64,000 nt of DNA, from positions 434,001 to 498,000 of the forward strand of contig CBDFKC010000002.1 of the NCBI GenBank assembly GCA_965248685.1. The letters run 5' to 3'. Under the pieces are notes generated by a model. That model did not search any database. It was given only the letters and a program-made list of their open reading frames with translations, and had not been told where the DNA came from. The position numbers and the translations under genes were made by a program. Source of the stretch: VYFG01 sp965248685. Its GTDB lineage: Bacteria; Pseudomonadota; Gammaproteobacteria; Arenicellales; Poriferihabitantaceae. Position 1 is the first letter of the stretch, and each line of letters opens with the position of its first letter. Positions 8,824 to 18,424 of this stretch are shown here, piece by piece.

Positions 8824-10779
8824 TCATGCAGACTTCTCCATGTGGGGAAAAGTTTCAACATCCATGATTTTTACGTCAGCTTCAATGCTGCCGGTGCGTC
8901 CGTCTTCAAACGTGACCTCAGTTTGTATGTAACAGGACTCAGCTTCACTGTACAAAGCGTCTACCAATTCACCGTATTTATCAAAAATTTTCGATCTTCT
9001 GACTTTACGGGTTCGCGTCATTTCGCCGTCATCTGGATCGAGCTCCTTGTGCAGGATTAAAAAACGTTTGATCTGGGAACCGCTCATCTTGCTGTCCCCG
9101 GCAAGATCGGCATTGGTTTTGCCTATGCTTTGTTCCATCATTTGATAAACCTCGGGATTTCCCGCCAGTTCCTGATAGCTCGCATAGGGAATATTGTTGC
9201 GTTCAGCCCAGTTTCCCACCGCATCCAGATCAATGTTTATAAATGCCGAAACATAATCTCGCTGATCCCCGAAGGTTACCACTTCTTTGATATGGGGAAA
9301 AAATTTCAGTTTATTCTCGAGATATTTTGGTGCAAATATCGAACCGTCGTTGAGTTTGCCGACGTCTTTCGCCCGATCAATAATTTTTAGCTGTCCGTTA
9401 TCATCAAAATAGCCAGCGTCACCGGTCATTACCCAGCCCTGGTCGTTCTTGGTTTCCCGGGTTGCCCGATCATTTTTATAATAACTGTCGAACACGCCAG
9501 GGCCTCGATATATCACTTCACCCTGGTCCGTGATTTTAATTTCCACTTCGGGTGCTGGAACACCGACGGTATCGGGAAATACCTCACCGTCTCGCTGCAT
9601 GGTTATAAAAACTGCAGCTTCGGTCTGGCCGTAAAGCTGTTTGATATTAATACCCAGGGATCGGAAAAAGTCGAAGATTTCGGGGCCTATTGCCTCGCCC
9701 GCGGTATACGCCAGCTTGATTCGGCTAAAACCCATGGTATTTTTTAGTGGCGCGTAGATCAACAGATTTCCGATCCAGTATTTGAATCGATCCATTGTCG
9801 ATACCTTTTTACCATCGAGGATATTTATCCCGACCTGGTTGGCAACTTTTAAAAAATAGTGAAATAGTTTTTGTTTGGCAGGGCTGGCGTCCTCCATTCT
9901 AATCATGACATTCGTCAGTATCCCCTCAAATACCCTGGGCGGTGCGAAGTAATAGGTAGGACCGATTTCTCTCAGGTCATTGGTTACCGTTTCTTCGCTT
10001 TCCGGGCAATTAATACAAAAACCGGCAACATAAGCCTGACCGTGGGAAAAGATATGGTCCCCAACCCAGGCGAGTGGCAGATAGCTCAGGGTTTCTTCTG
10101 TTTCGGTTAGATTGTCAAACTCGACGCTGTTGCGTGAAGTAACAATAATATTGTCATTAGTCAGTACCACGCCTTTGGGCTTTCCGGTAGTCCCTGAGGT
10201 ATACAGAAAGATCCCGGTATCACTTCCCTTGCCATCGGCAATTCGCTGATCGAGTAGCCCCGGATTCTTGGCCAACGCGTCGCGACCAAGCTGTTGTATA
10301 TCCGCAAACGAATGCAACAGGGACTTATCGTAATCCTGTAGTCCGCGGGTATCGTCATGAATTATCTGGTCAAGACTGGTTAATTGGTCCTTGACTTCCA
10401 GGACCTTGTCAACTTGCTCCTGGTCTTCAGCCAGGACAAAGCGGACTTCCGCATGATTCAGTACATACTCCATTTCGGTGGCTACCGAGTCAGAGTATAC
10501 CGGTACGGGAATTCCGCCCAGGCACTGGGCCGCAGTAATGCTCCAGTAAAGTCTGGGTCGGTTGCGGCCAACGATAGCGATCTTGTCGCCCGGAGCAAAA
10601 CCGAGCAGATCCAACCCCGCAGCGAAGGCAAAAACTTCCTGTTTCACCTGGCTCCAATTCCATGTCTGCCAAATTCCGAATTCTTTTTCACGAACAGCCG
10701 GGCGTTCGGCAAATTTCTGTGCGTTACGAATCAGGATTTTGGGAAAAGTGTCGAGCGTACCCTGGTCAACACTACTCAT
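8824..10779 (-). CDS. Long-chain acyl-CoA synthetase-like AMP-forming ligase
   Basis: A 651-residue adenylate-forming ligase of the long FadD15/eukaryotic-ACSL type. The P-loop is LYTSGTTGKPKG (192-203). A YGQTEA motif follows in the middle, and the hinge is GWVMTGDAGYFDDNGQLKII with downstream DRAKDVGKLNDG. Length (about 600-650) fits the long-chain class rather than the short medium-chain FadD. It is the first gene of the minus-strand run that continues into the Liv importer. The C-terminus has an about 40-residue tail with the ETEVTFEDGRTGSIEAD stretch. The substrate chain length is not readable from sequence. Confidence 0.9.
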   Translation of the reverse strand: MSSVDQGTLDTFPKILIRNAQKFAERPAVREKEFGIWQTWNWSQVKQEVFAFAAGLDLLGFAPGDKIAIVGRNRPRLYWSITAAQCLGGIPVPVYSDSVATEMEYVLNHAEVRFVLAEDQEQVDKVLEVKDQLTSLDQIIHDDTRGLQDYDKSLLHSFADIQQLGRDALAKNPGLLDQRIADGKGSDTGIFLYTSGTTGKPKGVVLTNDNIIVTSRNSVEFDNLTETEETLSYLPLAWVGDHIFSHGQAYVAGFCINCPESEETVTNDLREIGPTYYFAPPRVFEGILTNVMIRMEDASPAKQKLFHYFLKVANQVGINILDGKKVSTMDRFKYWIGNLLIYAPLKNTMGFSRIKLAYTAGEAIGPEIFDFFRSLGINIKQLYGQTEAAVFITMQRDGEVFPDTVGVPAPEVEIKITDQGEVIYRGPGVFDSYYKNDRATRETKNDQGWVMTGDAGYFDDNGQLKIIDRAKDVGKLNDGSIFAPKYLENKLKFFPHIKEVVTFGDQRDYVSAFINIDLDAVGNWAERNNIPYASYQELAGNPEVYQMMEQSIGKTNADLAGDSKMSGSQIKRFLILHKELDPDDGEMTRTRKVRRSKIFDKYGELVDALYSEAESCYIQTEVTFEDGRTGSIEADVKIMDVETFPHMEKSA

Positions 10780-10874
10780 GGGAGGGTCGGTGATTCAAAA
10801 AGTTTACTGACATTGGTGGAATTTGTAATTGTAATAGCAGTTTTTTAACAGGGCTTGGAAGAAATGCAGAAAAC

Positions 10875-10928
10875 TTAACCGATACCCCATGTGTAGCTGG
10901 GTCTGCATAGTATCGCAATATCGGTTAA
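10875..10928. terminator. Stem-loop between icmF and the acyl-CoA synthetase gene
   Basis: A perfect 10-bp inverted repeat (TTAACCGATA at 10875-10884 and TATCGGTTAA at 10919-10928) encloses a 34-nt loop. On the minus strand it follows icmF by about 40 bp and is followed by GTTTTCT, so it may terminate icmF. The long loop makes a regulator binding site for the synthetase operon an equal possibility. Confidence 0.4.
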
Positions 10929-10965
10929 AAATGGTACGCACAGCGTAAAATTGGCTTGATTAGCT

Positions 10966-13900
10966 TCACATATTACGGCGATATTGACCACCGACCTGGT
11001 ACAAAGTTTGTGAAATCTGGCCTAGTGAGCAACAGCGCACTGCTGCCATAATCGCGACAAAAATATTTTCGTTATGCAGAACTGTATGACGTATTTGTTC
11101 GAGAGCCTGGCCGGTATGATTGTTGTGTCTTGCGTGGAATTCGGCAAGGCGTTTTATCTGACTCTGCTTTTCCGTTTCGCTTGAGCGTGCCAGGGTAACT
11201 TCCTGGCGCTCTGGTTGCTGCTCACGCAAGAATGTATTGACGCCGATAATTGGGAGTGTGCCGTCATGTTTCCGCTGCTCATACTCCAAAGATTCATCCT
11301 GGATCTTTCCGCGTTGGTAGCCTGTCTCCATTGCTCCCAGCACGCCGCCGCGCTCGGATATCCGCTCAAATTCGAGTAGCACCGCCTGTTCGACCAAATC
11401 GGTTAACTCTTCGATGATAAAACTGCCCTGGTTGGGGTTTTCGTTCATCGCTAACCCCCATTCATTATTGATTATCAGTTGAATCGCCAATGCTCTGCGC
11501 ACTGATTCTTCGGTGGGCGTGGTGATTGCTTCGTCGTATGCATTGGTATGCAGACTATTGCAGTTATCGTAGATGGCAATCAAAGCCTGTAGCGATGTCC
11601 GGATGTCGTTGAAATCCATTTCCTGGGCATGCAGCGAACGCCCGGAGGTTTGAATATGATATTTAAGTTTTTGCGAGCGTGGGTTGGCGCCGTATCGATC
11701 GCGCATGGCGATTGCCCAAATTCGTCTCGCTACCCGACCCATCACGGTATATTCTGGATCCATTCCGTTGCTGAAAAAGAATGACAGATTGGGTGCAAAA
11801 TCGTCGACCTTCATACCTCTGGCGAGATAACTTTCGACAAACGTAAAACCGTTTGACAGAGTAAATGCCAGTTGGGAAATAGGATTGGCTCCGGCCTCGG
11901 CGATGTGATAGCCCGAAATAGATACCGAATAAAAATTGCGTACCCGGTGATCAACAAAGTATTCCTGAATATCGCCCATTAATTTAAGGGCAAATTCGGT
12001 GGAGAAAATGCAGGTATTTTGCCCCTGGTCTTCTTTTAATATATCTGCCTGCACCGTACCGCGGACATTTTCCAGGGCCCAGCTGCGTAGCTGATCAACT
12101 TCTTCGTCATTCGGCTGGCGTTGATTTTTTTCCGTGAACTCTTCGATTTGCTGGTCGATCGCGGTATTAAGAAACATCGCCAGGATCATCGGTGCGGGCC
12201 CGTTGATGGTCATGGAAACCGACGTCTTGGGATCACACAGGTCAAAGCCGCTATACAACACCTTCATGTCATCCAGGGTCGCTATAGAGACACCAGAATT
12301 GCCCACCTTGCCATAGATGTCAGGTCGTTCACCCGGGTCGCATCCGTATAGGGTAACTGAATCAAATGCGGTGGACAGGCGCTTGGCCTCATAGTGCTCC
12401 GAGAGCTGCTTGAATCGTCGATTGGTGCGAAACGCATCACCTTCGCCGGCGAACATTCTGGTTGGATCTTCGTTCTCGCGCTTAAACGAAAATACGCCTG
12501 AAGTATAGGGAAAAAAACCGGGCAGATTGTCCAGTAGCATCCAGTGCAGCAGTTCGCCATGATCCTGATAGGTGGGTAGGGCGACACGGGAAACATGGTT
12601 ACCAGATAATGATGGTCGCGTTAGCAGAGTGGTTAATTCGTGGCCGCGAACCACTGTCGTCATTTTGTCCTGCTGATAGCTTCGCTTTACCAGGGGCCAA
12701 TGTTCCAACAGACTGCAAGATTCTGCAGTCAAGTTCTCCGTTCGCTGTACGATCAGGGGCACCAATTGCTCGGATGCTTGGTTGGCTAGCTCCAGCATTC
12801 TGGATGTTTCGGTCAACTGCTGTCGTTCCCGGGCAATCTCGGCCTGGCTCAGTGCATCGGATTTATACTTTCGAATACAGTCGGTGATTTCGCTCAAATA
12901 ACGAATTCGATTGGCCGGAATCAATTGTTGTTGTTCGGTTGAAAATCGTGTTTGCTGCCTGGGCAAACCGTCTTCATCTGTGTTTAGACCAATTACAGTG
13001 AGTCGGTCTAATATCTGATGATAAAGCGCTGAGATGCCGTTATCGTTAAAGCGGGCTGCCATTGTGCCAAATACGGGCATATCTTCGGGCGCGCTAGAGA
13101 ACGCTTTTCGATTTCGTTGCACCTGTTTGCACACGTCTCGGTATGCATCTGCAGCGCCCTTGCGATCAAATTTATTGATAGCCACGATATCAGCAAAATC
13201 GAGCATATCGATTTTTTCAAGTTGGCTTTGGGCACCGAATTCCGGGGTCATCACGTATAGCGCACAATCCACCAGTTCACTAATTTCGGCATTGCCCTGA
13301 CCAATACCAGGGGTTTCAACGATAATCAAATCAAACCCGGAAATCTTGCATGCTGCGATGATGTCAGGAATAGCCGAGGGGAGTTCCCCGATAGCCTCCC
13401 GGGTAGCCACCGAACGCATAAAAATATTCGGGTGATTAATCGCATTCATTCGAATCCTGTCTCCCAACAGCGCGCCTCCAGTTTTTCGTCTGGATGGATC
13501 CACGGCGATAATCGCTATTTTTAGTTTGTCCCGCTGGCCCAGGCGAAATCTGAGTACCAGCTCGTCAGTCACCGAGGACTTTCCTGCGCCACCTGTGCCG
13601 GTAATACCAAGTACCGGAATCGGAACCTCCAGATTGGCTGCAGCGCGATTAATGTCATCGACGAACTGGTCCTCGGCACTGTCATTTTCAAGCGCAGTGA
13701 TAAGATGTGCCAATTGTCGCCAATTGCCCTGCTCCAAACTTGCCATATCTCTAGGGGCACTTTGGGCAGGATCAAATAAACTTAGCTCCATGGTTTGCTG
13801 AATCATTCCTTCCAAACCCATCGACTGTCCATCTTCTGGTGAATACACCCGGGTTACTCCATAGGCTTCGAGTTCGGTAATTTCTTCTGGAATAATTACC

Positions 13901-14250
13901 CCGCCTCCCCCAGCAAAGATGCGTATTTCTGAGCCCCCTCTTTGCCTCAGCATATCAACCATATACTTGAGGTATTCAATATGCCCGCCTTGATAGGAGC
14001 TTATTGCAATTCCCTGCACGTCTTCCTGCAGTGCGGCGGTGACGATTTCATCCACCGATCGGTTGTGACCAAGATGAATAACTTCTGCACCAGCGGCCTG
14101 CAATATCCGCCGCATAATATTAATCGCTGCGTCATGCCCATCGAACAGACTTGCTGATGTGACAAAACGAAGATGTTTGAATTCGCTTGATTGATCTGGT
14201 TCTAGCTTATCTAGCACGTGACATAACCAATTCTGGGAACAATTGATCAT
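10966..14250 (-). CDS. icmF: Fused isobutyryl-CoA mutase (B12 domain, MeaI GTPase, mutase)
   Basis: A 1094-residue adenosylcobalamin-dependent mutase that interconverts isobutyryl-CoA and n-butyryl-CoA. The fused order is diagnostic of IcmF: a B12-binding domain first (FDGHDAA with His39 as lower ligand), then a G-protein chaperone domain (P-loop GTGGAGKS at 218-225), then the substrate-binding TIM barrel. Methylmalonyl-CoA mutase has its B12 domain at the C-terminus and no built-in GTPase. Some IcmF proteins prefer isovaleryl/pivalyl-CoA. It is divergent from a LiuR-like regulator with a palindrome between them. It would link valine or branched-acid breakdown to beta-oxidation. Confidence 0.93.
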   Translation of the reverse strand: MINCSQNWLCHVLDKLEPDQSSEFKHLRFVTSASLFDGHDAAINIMRRILQAAGAEVIHLGHNRSVDEIVTAALQEDVQGIAISSYQGGHIEYLKYMVDMLRQRGGSEIRIFAGGGGVIIPEEITELEAYGVTRVYSPEDGQSMGLEGMIQQTMELSLFDPAQSAPRDMASLEQGNWRQLAHLITALENDSAEDQFVDDINRAAANLEVPIPVLGITGTGGAGKSSVTDELVLRFRLGQRDKLKIAIIAVDPSRRKTGGALLGDRIRMNAINHPNIFMRSVATREAIGELPSAIPDIIAACKISGFDLIIVETPGIGQGNAEISELVDCALYVMTPEFGAQSQLEKIDMLDFADIVAINKFDRKGAADAYRDVCKQVQRNRKAFSSAPEDMPVFGTMAARFNDNGISALYHQILDRLTVIGLNTDEDGLPRQQTRFSTEQQQLIPANRIRYLSEITDCIRKYKSDALSQAEIARERQQLTETSRMLELANQASEQLVPLIVQRTENLTAESCSLLEHWPLVKRSYQQDKMTTVVRGHELTTLLTRPSLSGNHVSRVALPTYQDHGELLHWMLLDNLPGFFPYTSGVFSFKRENEDPTRMFAGEGDAFRTNRRFKQLSEHYEAKRLSTAFDSVTLYGCDPGERPDIYGKVGNSGVSIATLDDMKVLYSGFDLCDPKTSVSMTINGPAPMILAMFLNTAIDQQIEEFTEKNQRQPNDEEVDQLRSWALENVRGTVQADILKEDQGQNTCIFSTEFALKLMGDIQEYFVDHRVRNFYSVSISGYHIAEAGANPISQLAFTLSNGFTFVESYLARGMKVDDFAPNLSFFFSNGMDPEYTVMGRVARRIWAIAMRDRYGANPRSQKLKYHIQTSGRSLHAQEMDFNDIRTSLQALIAIYDNCNSLHTNAYDEAITTPTEESVRRALAIQLIINNEWGLAMNENPNQGSFIIEELTDLVEQAVLLEFERISERGGVLGAMETGYQRGKIQDESLEYEQRKHDGTLPIIGVNTFLREQQPERQEVTLARSSETEKQSQIKRLAEFHARHNNHTGQALEQIRHTVLHNENIFVAIMAAVRCCSLGQISQTLYQVGGQYRRNM

Positions 14251-14254
14251 CGCA

Positions 14255-14274
14255 TGACGTTTACGTAAACGTCA
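14255..14274. promoter_or_regulatory. Perfect 20-bp palindrome between icmF and liuR-like gene (LiuR operator candidate)
   Basis: The sequence TGACGTTTACGTAAACGTCA reads the same on both strands and lies between the icmF start (14250) and the regulator start (14298). MerR-type regulators bind near-palindromes at promoters, and the LiuR regulons of Proteobacteria use a TTTACGT-AAACG type motif. It probably controls both genes. Confidence 0.75.
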
Positions 14275-14297
14275 ATATCGTCTACACTGATTCCCCT

Positions 14298-14675
14298 ATG
14301 CAAGTGACCTATTCCATATCCGAACTTTCTGAACAGTTTGATATTACTGCGCGTACGATCAGGTTTTATGAAGATCAGTCGCTTCTATCACCCCAAAGAA
14401 AAGGAACCAAACGGATATATAATGAGAGGGACCGGGTTCGGCTAAAACTGATTTTACGTGCCAAGCGTCTGGGGTTTACCTTATCGGAAATTAGAGAGAC
14501 ACTCGATTTATATGATTCTGAATCTGGCGAAGTCGCACAAATGCACTACGTCCTCGGGGTAATTAATCACCACCGAACAATTTTGAAACAGCAACACAAC
14601 GATATTACTGACGTGCTTGAGGAGATGAAAACCGTTGAACTACGTATCCTCAAGAAAATGAAATCTATCGGCTAA
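14298..14675 (+). CDS. liuR: MerR-family regulator, LiuR-like
   Basis: A 125-residue MerR-type transcription factor. The N-terminal winged helix reads YSISELSEQFDITARTIRFY, followed by EDQSLLSPQRKG and RVRLKLILRAKRLGF. The C-terminal half is a helical dimerisation coil with no metal-binding cysteines, so it senses an organic ligand. The sequence matches the LiuR group that controls branched-chain amino acid catabolism. The divergent icmF and the palindrome at 14255-14274 support this role. Its stop is 39 bp before the start chosen for the transhydrogenase gene, which may be in the same transcript. The gene symbol is given on pattern and context, not on a database match. Confidence 0.8.
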   Translation: MQVTYSISELSEQFDITARTIRFYEDQSLLSPQRKGTKRIYNERDRVRLKLILRAKRLGFTLSEIRETLDLYDSESGEVAQMHYVLGVINHHRTILKQQHNDITDVLEEMKTVELRILKKMKSIG

Positions 14676-14713
14676 ATTTGTCGTGGATCAATTTTAAACC
14701 TAATATTACGATT

Positions 14714-16018
14714 ATGGCTTGCCAATATTTTGCACCTTGTGACCATGGTGCTGACTCCTTTACCGTGATGATGCCGAAGCTGACATTTGGGCGAGGTTGT
14801 CTGTCAGAAGTGGGACAGCGGGCTGCCGACCGTGGATTCACCCGGGTGGCGCTGTTTACTGACTCCAATTTGCGCGATGGGCCATACGTTGCAACCGCGA
14901 TTGAAGCATTGAAAAAGTGCGGTATTGCGGTCGAAATTTTCAGTGACATACGGATCGAGCCAGACGATAGCACTGTTATTGAGGCAACCCACTTTTTGCA
15001 ACAGCAACCGTTTGATGGCGTTGTTTCGGTTGGAGGTGGGTCGTCCATCGATACCGCAAAGGCTGCTATGGTCTACGCTAAATATCCGTCGGAATTTACC
15101 GATTACTTTGCTCCACCCGTGGGCGCCGGAATACCTATACCCGGTCCTATACTTCCACATATTGCCTGCCCGACTACCAGTGGAACCGGATCCGAATGTA
15201 CTTCAGTAACCGTAATCAGGATAAATGCGTTAAATACCAAATTTGTCATTGGGTCGCCTTACTTGTTACCAGTAGAAGCCATTGTGGACCCCGCTTGCAC
15301 TGATTCTCTGGGTGCCAATATTATTGCATCCACCGGGTTCGATTTACTCTGCCATGCTGTCGAATGCTATACCGCCAAGGCCTATACCCGGTGGGACAAA
15401 ATTGGCGAGCCAAAAAAACGCACCCTGCTACAGGGTGCAAATCCCTGGAGCGATATGGCAGGGCGCCGTGCCCTTGAGATTGCCGGCGAGTATTTAGTGC
15501 GGGGCGTTAACGACAATCAGGATGTCGAAGCGAGGGATCATTTGATGTTTGGCGCTACACTGGCGGGAATGGCATTCGGCAATACCGGCACCCATCTTGC
15601 CCATGCCATGTCATATGGCGTCACCCATCTCATGCACGATATTGATACTAGGGACTACCCCGTGGCAGCACCATTTATCCCCCATGGTATCAGTGTTGTG
15701 GTTAGCGCCCCCGCGGTTTTTAACTATTTATCTGAGGGCGCGCCAGAACGCCATCTTGATGTGGCCAAATTTTTAAACGCCGATTTAAAAGATGCAATTC
15801 CCGAGAATGCTGGAGAAATATTATCCAAGCGGATAATTCAGCTGATGCGGCAGACCCAAGTTCCCAATGGTTTGAGCGGGGTTGGATTTAATCAAAAAGA
15901 TGTTCATGCTTTGGCCGCTTCTTCAATTCGCCAGAGTCGAGGTATAGCTAATGCCCCCAGAGAGACAAATTTAGTAGATATAGAGAATATATACAATGAT
16001 TCAATTACTTATTGGTGA
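14714..16018 (+). CDS. Iron-containing alcohol dehydrogenase family, hydroxyacid-oxoacid transhydrogenase-like
   Basis: A 434-residue group III alcohol dehydrogenase-fold protein. I start it at the ATG at 14714; a TTG at 14678 is also in frame but adds 12 atypical residues. The nucleotide-binding GGGSSIDTAK, the PTTSGTGSE motif and the metal-site stretches GFDLLCHAVE and PHGISVVVSAPAVF are present. The GANPWSD insert and the last stretch match ADHFE1-type transhydrogenases, which oxidise a 2- or 4-hydroxyacid at the expense of 2-oxoglutarate. Its place after the LiuR-like gene hints at hydroxyacid turnover in branched-chain catabolism (inference). Confidence 0.82.
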   Translation: MACQYFAPCDHGADSFTVMMPKLTFGRGCLSEVGQRAADRGFTRVALFTDSNLRDGPYVATAIEALKKCGIAVEIFSDIRIEPDDSTVIEATHFLQQQPFDGVVSVGGGSSIDTAKAAMVYAKYPSEFTDYFAPPVGAGIPIPGPILPHIACPTTSGTGSECTSVTVIRINALNTKFVIGSPYLLPVEAIVDPACTDSLGANIIASTGFDLLCHAVECYTAKAYTRWDKIGEPKKRTLLQGANPWSDMAGRRALEIAGEYLVRGVNDNQDVEARDHLMFGATLAGMAFGNTGTHLAHAMSYGVTHLMHDIDTRDYPVAAPFIPHGISVVVSAPAVFNYLSEGAPERHLDVAKFLNADLKDAIPENAGEILSKRIIQLMRQTQVPNGLSGVGFNQKDVHALAASSIRQSRGIANAPRETNLVDIENIYNDSITYW

Positions 16019-16030
16019 TAGTGAAAGTAA

Positions 16031-16336
16031 CTAATTAAGGAAAATAATGTAATTACCCGACTTCGAATTCTTGTTGATGATTAATTCTGATCTTATAATT
16101 TTGGGATAGATCAAATTACGATAAAACAAATAATCGGGATCAACAAAAATTTGCGTTAGGGGTGAACCGGGCTCCGCCATGATCGTGATAACGCGTGGTC
16201 GGTCAATCGAATAAGTATCTTCATTCAGCATTAACCCATATGCCCTGCCGGACTTAATGTTGTGTTTTACTATTTTGTTGTTTCGTACGATACAATATAG
16301 AAATGGCACAAAATCCCACTGCTGAATTCTACGCAT
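16031..16336 (-). CDS. Possible small hypothetical protein
   Basis: An open frame of 101 codons that fills the gap between the transhydrogenase and the SprT-like gene and overlaps the start of the latter by 34 bp on the other strand. No family is recognised. The N-terminal third overlaps the SprT-like coding sequence, and there is no clear ribosome binding site, so it may be a chance frame in an intergenic stretch. Confidence 0.2.
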   Translation of the reverse strand: MRRIQQWDFVPFLYCIVRNNKIVKHNIKSGRAYGLMLNEDTYSIDRPRVITIMAEPGSPLTQIFVDPDYLFYRNLIYPKIIRSELIINKNSKSGNYIIFLN

Positions 16337-17130
16337 TATTAACCCAGGCTTACGCCCACTTTAACGGGTGGTTATTTGACGATCAGTTGCCATGGTGTAT
16401 GTTAACCCTGCAGCGAAGCCGCAATACCATGGGTTATTTCTCCCCACAACGCTGGGTTGATGGAAAAGGCTACAAAGCCCACGAGATTGCCCTGAACCCT
16501 TCGTATTTTGCCAGACACCAGGTAATAGATGTGTTACAGACCCTGGTTCACGAACAATGCCATTTGTGGCAGTTTGTCTTTGGAATAAATAAAAGTCGTT
16601 CTGGTTACCATAACCAGGAATGGGCGGGAAAAATGGATAGCATAGGACTGATTCCTAGCGATACTGGTGAGGCTGGGGGCAGGAAAACCGGGCAGTCGAT
16701 GTCTGACTACCCACAACCTAATGGTCAATTTTTACAGGCCTGCATCGCGCTCTGTAATCAGGAGTATCAATTCGAATGGATTGATACTGAGCCAGCCTGG
16801 CAGGAATCCAGTCAGCCAAGGGGTGGATTTGGAGAAACTTCCTGGAGTCCATCTACCTCTGATGTGACGGCAAGCATGAGTGCAGACCACAAGCCTGGGT
16901 TTATCGAAGAAATTCGACTTTATGCCCCTGCCCTGCTGGAACCCGTTCCCACAGAAGTAGCGTCAGAAAATGTTAACTGGACCGAACCCGACCATTCCAA
17001 ACGCCTTAGTAAAAGTCGGTATAGCTGCCCTGGATGCAAAACGAATGTATGGGGAAAACCAGGATTGAATATTATTTGCGGTAATTGTCAATTACAGTTT
17101 CAATCCAATCTGTCTGAAAAGTCCGGGTAG
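16303..17130 (+). CDS. SprT-like zinc metalloprotease domain protein
   Basis: A 275-residue protein with an SprT-like domain in its first 115 residues. The zinc-binding signature is LVHEQCHLWQ (His83, Glu84, His87), preceded by the ALNPSYFA and GYFSPQRW stretches seen in SprT-like proteins. The C-terminus ends in a CPGC...CGNC zinc ribbon at about 247-266. The linker between them is rich in Ser, Gly and Pro. SprT relatives such as Spartan cleave proteins crosslinked to DNA; bacterial versions of this size are uncharacterised. The same type is common on plasmids and islands, but here it lies in host DNA 4.8 kb outside the island. Confidence 0.85.
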   Translation: MAQNPTAEFYALLTQAYAHFNGWLFDDQLPWCMLTLQRSRNTMGYFSPQRWVDGKGYKAHEIALNPSYFARHQVIDVLQTLVHEQCHLWQFVFGINKSRSGYHNQEWAGKMDSIGLIPSDTGEAGGRKTGQSMSDYPQPNGQFLQACIALCNQEYQFEWIDTEPAWQESSQPRGGFGETSWSPSTSDVTASMSADHKPGFIEEIRLYAPALLEPVPTEVASENVNWTEPDHSKRLSKSRYSCPGCKTNVWGKPGLNIICGNCQLQFQSNLSEKSG

Positions 17131-17185
17131 TGGTAATGTGAAGAGTTGTGACTCGAATTTAGAACGTGGACCCAATTAACATCAT

Positions 17186-17875
17186 TTAAGGATTAGTCGT
17201 TTTTTTTGGAACGGTTACGTCTTTGATGCCCAATACCGCAACCAGCATACCCAGGGCAAACGTGCCTGAGCTAATAATTTTTGCAGATTCCTCAATAATC
17301 GTTGAAAGGTCCGTTCTTGGTTGAGCTACCGAATCGACTATTGTGTGTATGCAATAGAAAACAAAGGCAATCAGAAAACACTCAGCAACTTTGGGGTATC
17401 GCAGAATTTCACCACAAAATCCTATGAATACCGGAATCGCCAGTACTCCATATAAGATGACGATCACATCATTCCAACTTCGAAATGATTCGGTATCTCC
17501 TACCCTGTCTTCAATAAATTCTCCACCGAGTTCATGGAATTCCAACAACTCATCCAGGGACAGGTAACAAAATGCAATGGTACTCAACAACCAGAAATAT
17601 CGACCAGCATTTTTGCTATCTACCGACAAAAAGAACGCCAGACCAGAAAACCCACAGGCCATGGACAACAGGATCGCAGAAACTGCAGTTATAATGCCCC
17701 GCTCCCGAGTGAAGTGGTAGTTAATATCGCCTTCCGGGGCTGCGATTAACGCGACCACGACGGCGACAATCAAAAACATCGCAAGACCCGCAGCGACACC
17801 GTAGATGCTGGTAACTGGTGCATTGCGTCTGGCCTCGAGAGCATTACCAATGCTTTGCTTTAATAAAGAGATCAT
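17186..17875 (-). CDS. Hypothetical integral membrane protein
   Basis: A 229-residue protein with about six hydrophobic segments (roughly 25-45, 60-85, 92-110, 135-158, 166-185, 205-222). I do not recognise a family. A short acidic stretch, LDELLEFHELGGEFIEDRVG, between segments three and four faces one side and could bind metal, but this is a guess. It stands alone on the minus strand, 35 bp downstream of the thioesterase gene, and may be co-transcribed with it. Confidence 0.7.
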   Translation of the reverse strand: MISLLKQSIGNALEARRNAPVTSIYGVAAGLAMFLIVAVVVALIAAPEGDINYHFTRERGIITAVSAILLSMACGFSGLAFFLSVDSKNAGRYFWLLSTIAFCYLSLDELLEFHELGGEFIEDRVGDTESFRSWNDVIVILYGVLAIPVFIGFCGEILRYPKVAECFLIAFVFYCIHTIVDSVAQPRTDLSTIIEESAKIISSGTFALGMLVAVLGIKDVTVPKKTTNP

Positions 17876-17910
17876 ATCGGCTTAATCGGTTTATTGGCTA
17901 ATTCAAATTA

Positions 17911-18354
17911 TTATAGGTTAGAGACGGATTTAGGCGGTATCGAGTAAGTCCCGGTTACATGGGCCACTGGTTTATCAATCCCGATATCATCACTATAGAT
18001 TGTGGCTTCACAAACCGCCAGGCGTTTGCCAATCTTTAAAATTCCGGCGCGACAAAATATATCACCCGGTCCGGGTTTACGTAGAAAATTGATGGATAAA
18101 TTAATCGTCACCGCGAGTTCTACCGGTCCAATAATACTCATGACCACTGCATAAAATGCGGCATCTGCGAGTCCCATCATAATCGGACCTGCCACCGTAC
18201 CTCCGGGCCTCAGGGATTGTTGGTCACAGCGCGCCCTGAGTAGCGCAGTTTCAAAGCCAATCTCTTCAACCTCAATTTTCATGATAGAGATAAAAGGTAG
18301 TTGTTCTCGGGTGAGCTGATTGAATTGCTCAACACTGATCTGAGGTTCTGACAT
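17911..18354 (-). CDS. PaaI-like hotdog-fold thioesterase
   Basis: A 147-residue protein of the 4HBT/PaaI type, which hydrolyses acyl-CoA thioesters in the cytoplasm. The stretch RPGGTVAGPIMMGLADAAFY at about residues 49-68 is the catalytic helix region of the fold, with Asp64 at the expected catalytic position. The later NLSINFLRKPGPGDIFCRA is the usual second strand region. The substrate is unknown. It lies downstream of the EamA exporter gene on the same strand with a 70-bp gap. Confidence 0.85.
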   Translation of the reverse strand: MSEPQISVEQFNQLTREQLPFISIMKIEVEEIGFETALLRARCDQQSLRPGGTVAGPIMMGLADAAFYAVVMSIIGPVELAVTINLSINFLRKPGPGDIFCRAGILKIGKRLAVCEATIYSDDIGIDKPVAHVTGTYSIPPKSVSNL

Positions 18355-18424
18355 ACAAACGAGTTAGTTTCTAAACTAAAGTTGCTTTAAAACTGATTAG
18401 GAACGATAGCCTGGGTGGGCATTG

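Noticed and set aside
10966..14250. Reading the fused mutase as methylmalonyl-CoA mutase
   Set aside because: The B12 domain is N-terminal and a G-protein domain is fused in the middle, which is the IcmF layout.
16303..17130. SprT-like gene as part of the mobile island
   Set aside because: It lies outside the comM junctions by 4.8 kb with ordinary host genes on both sides.
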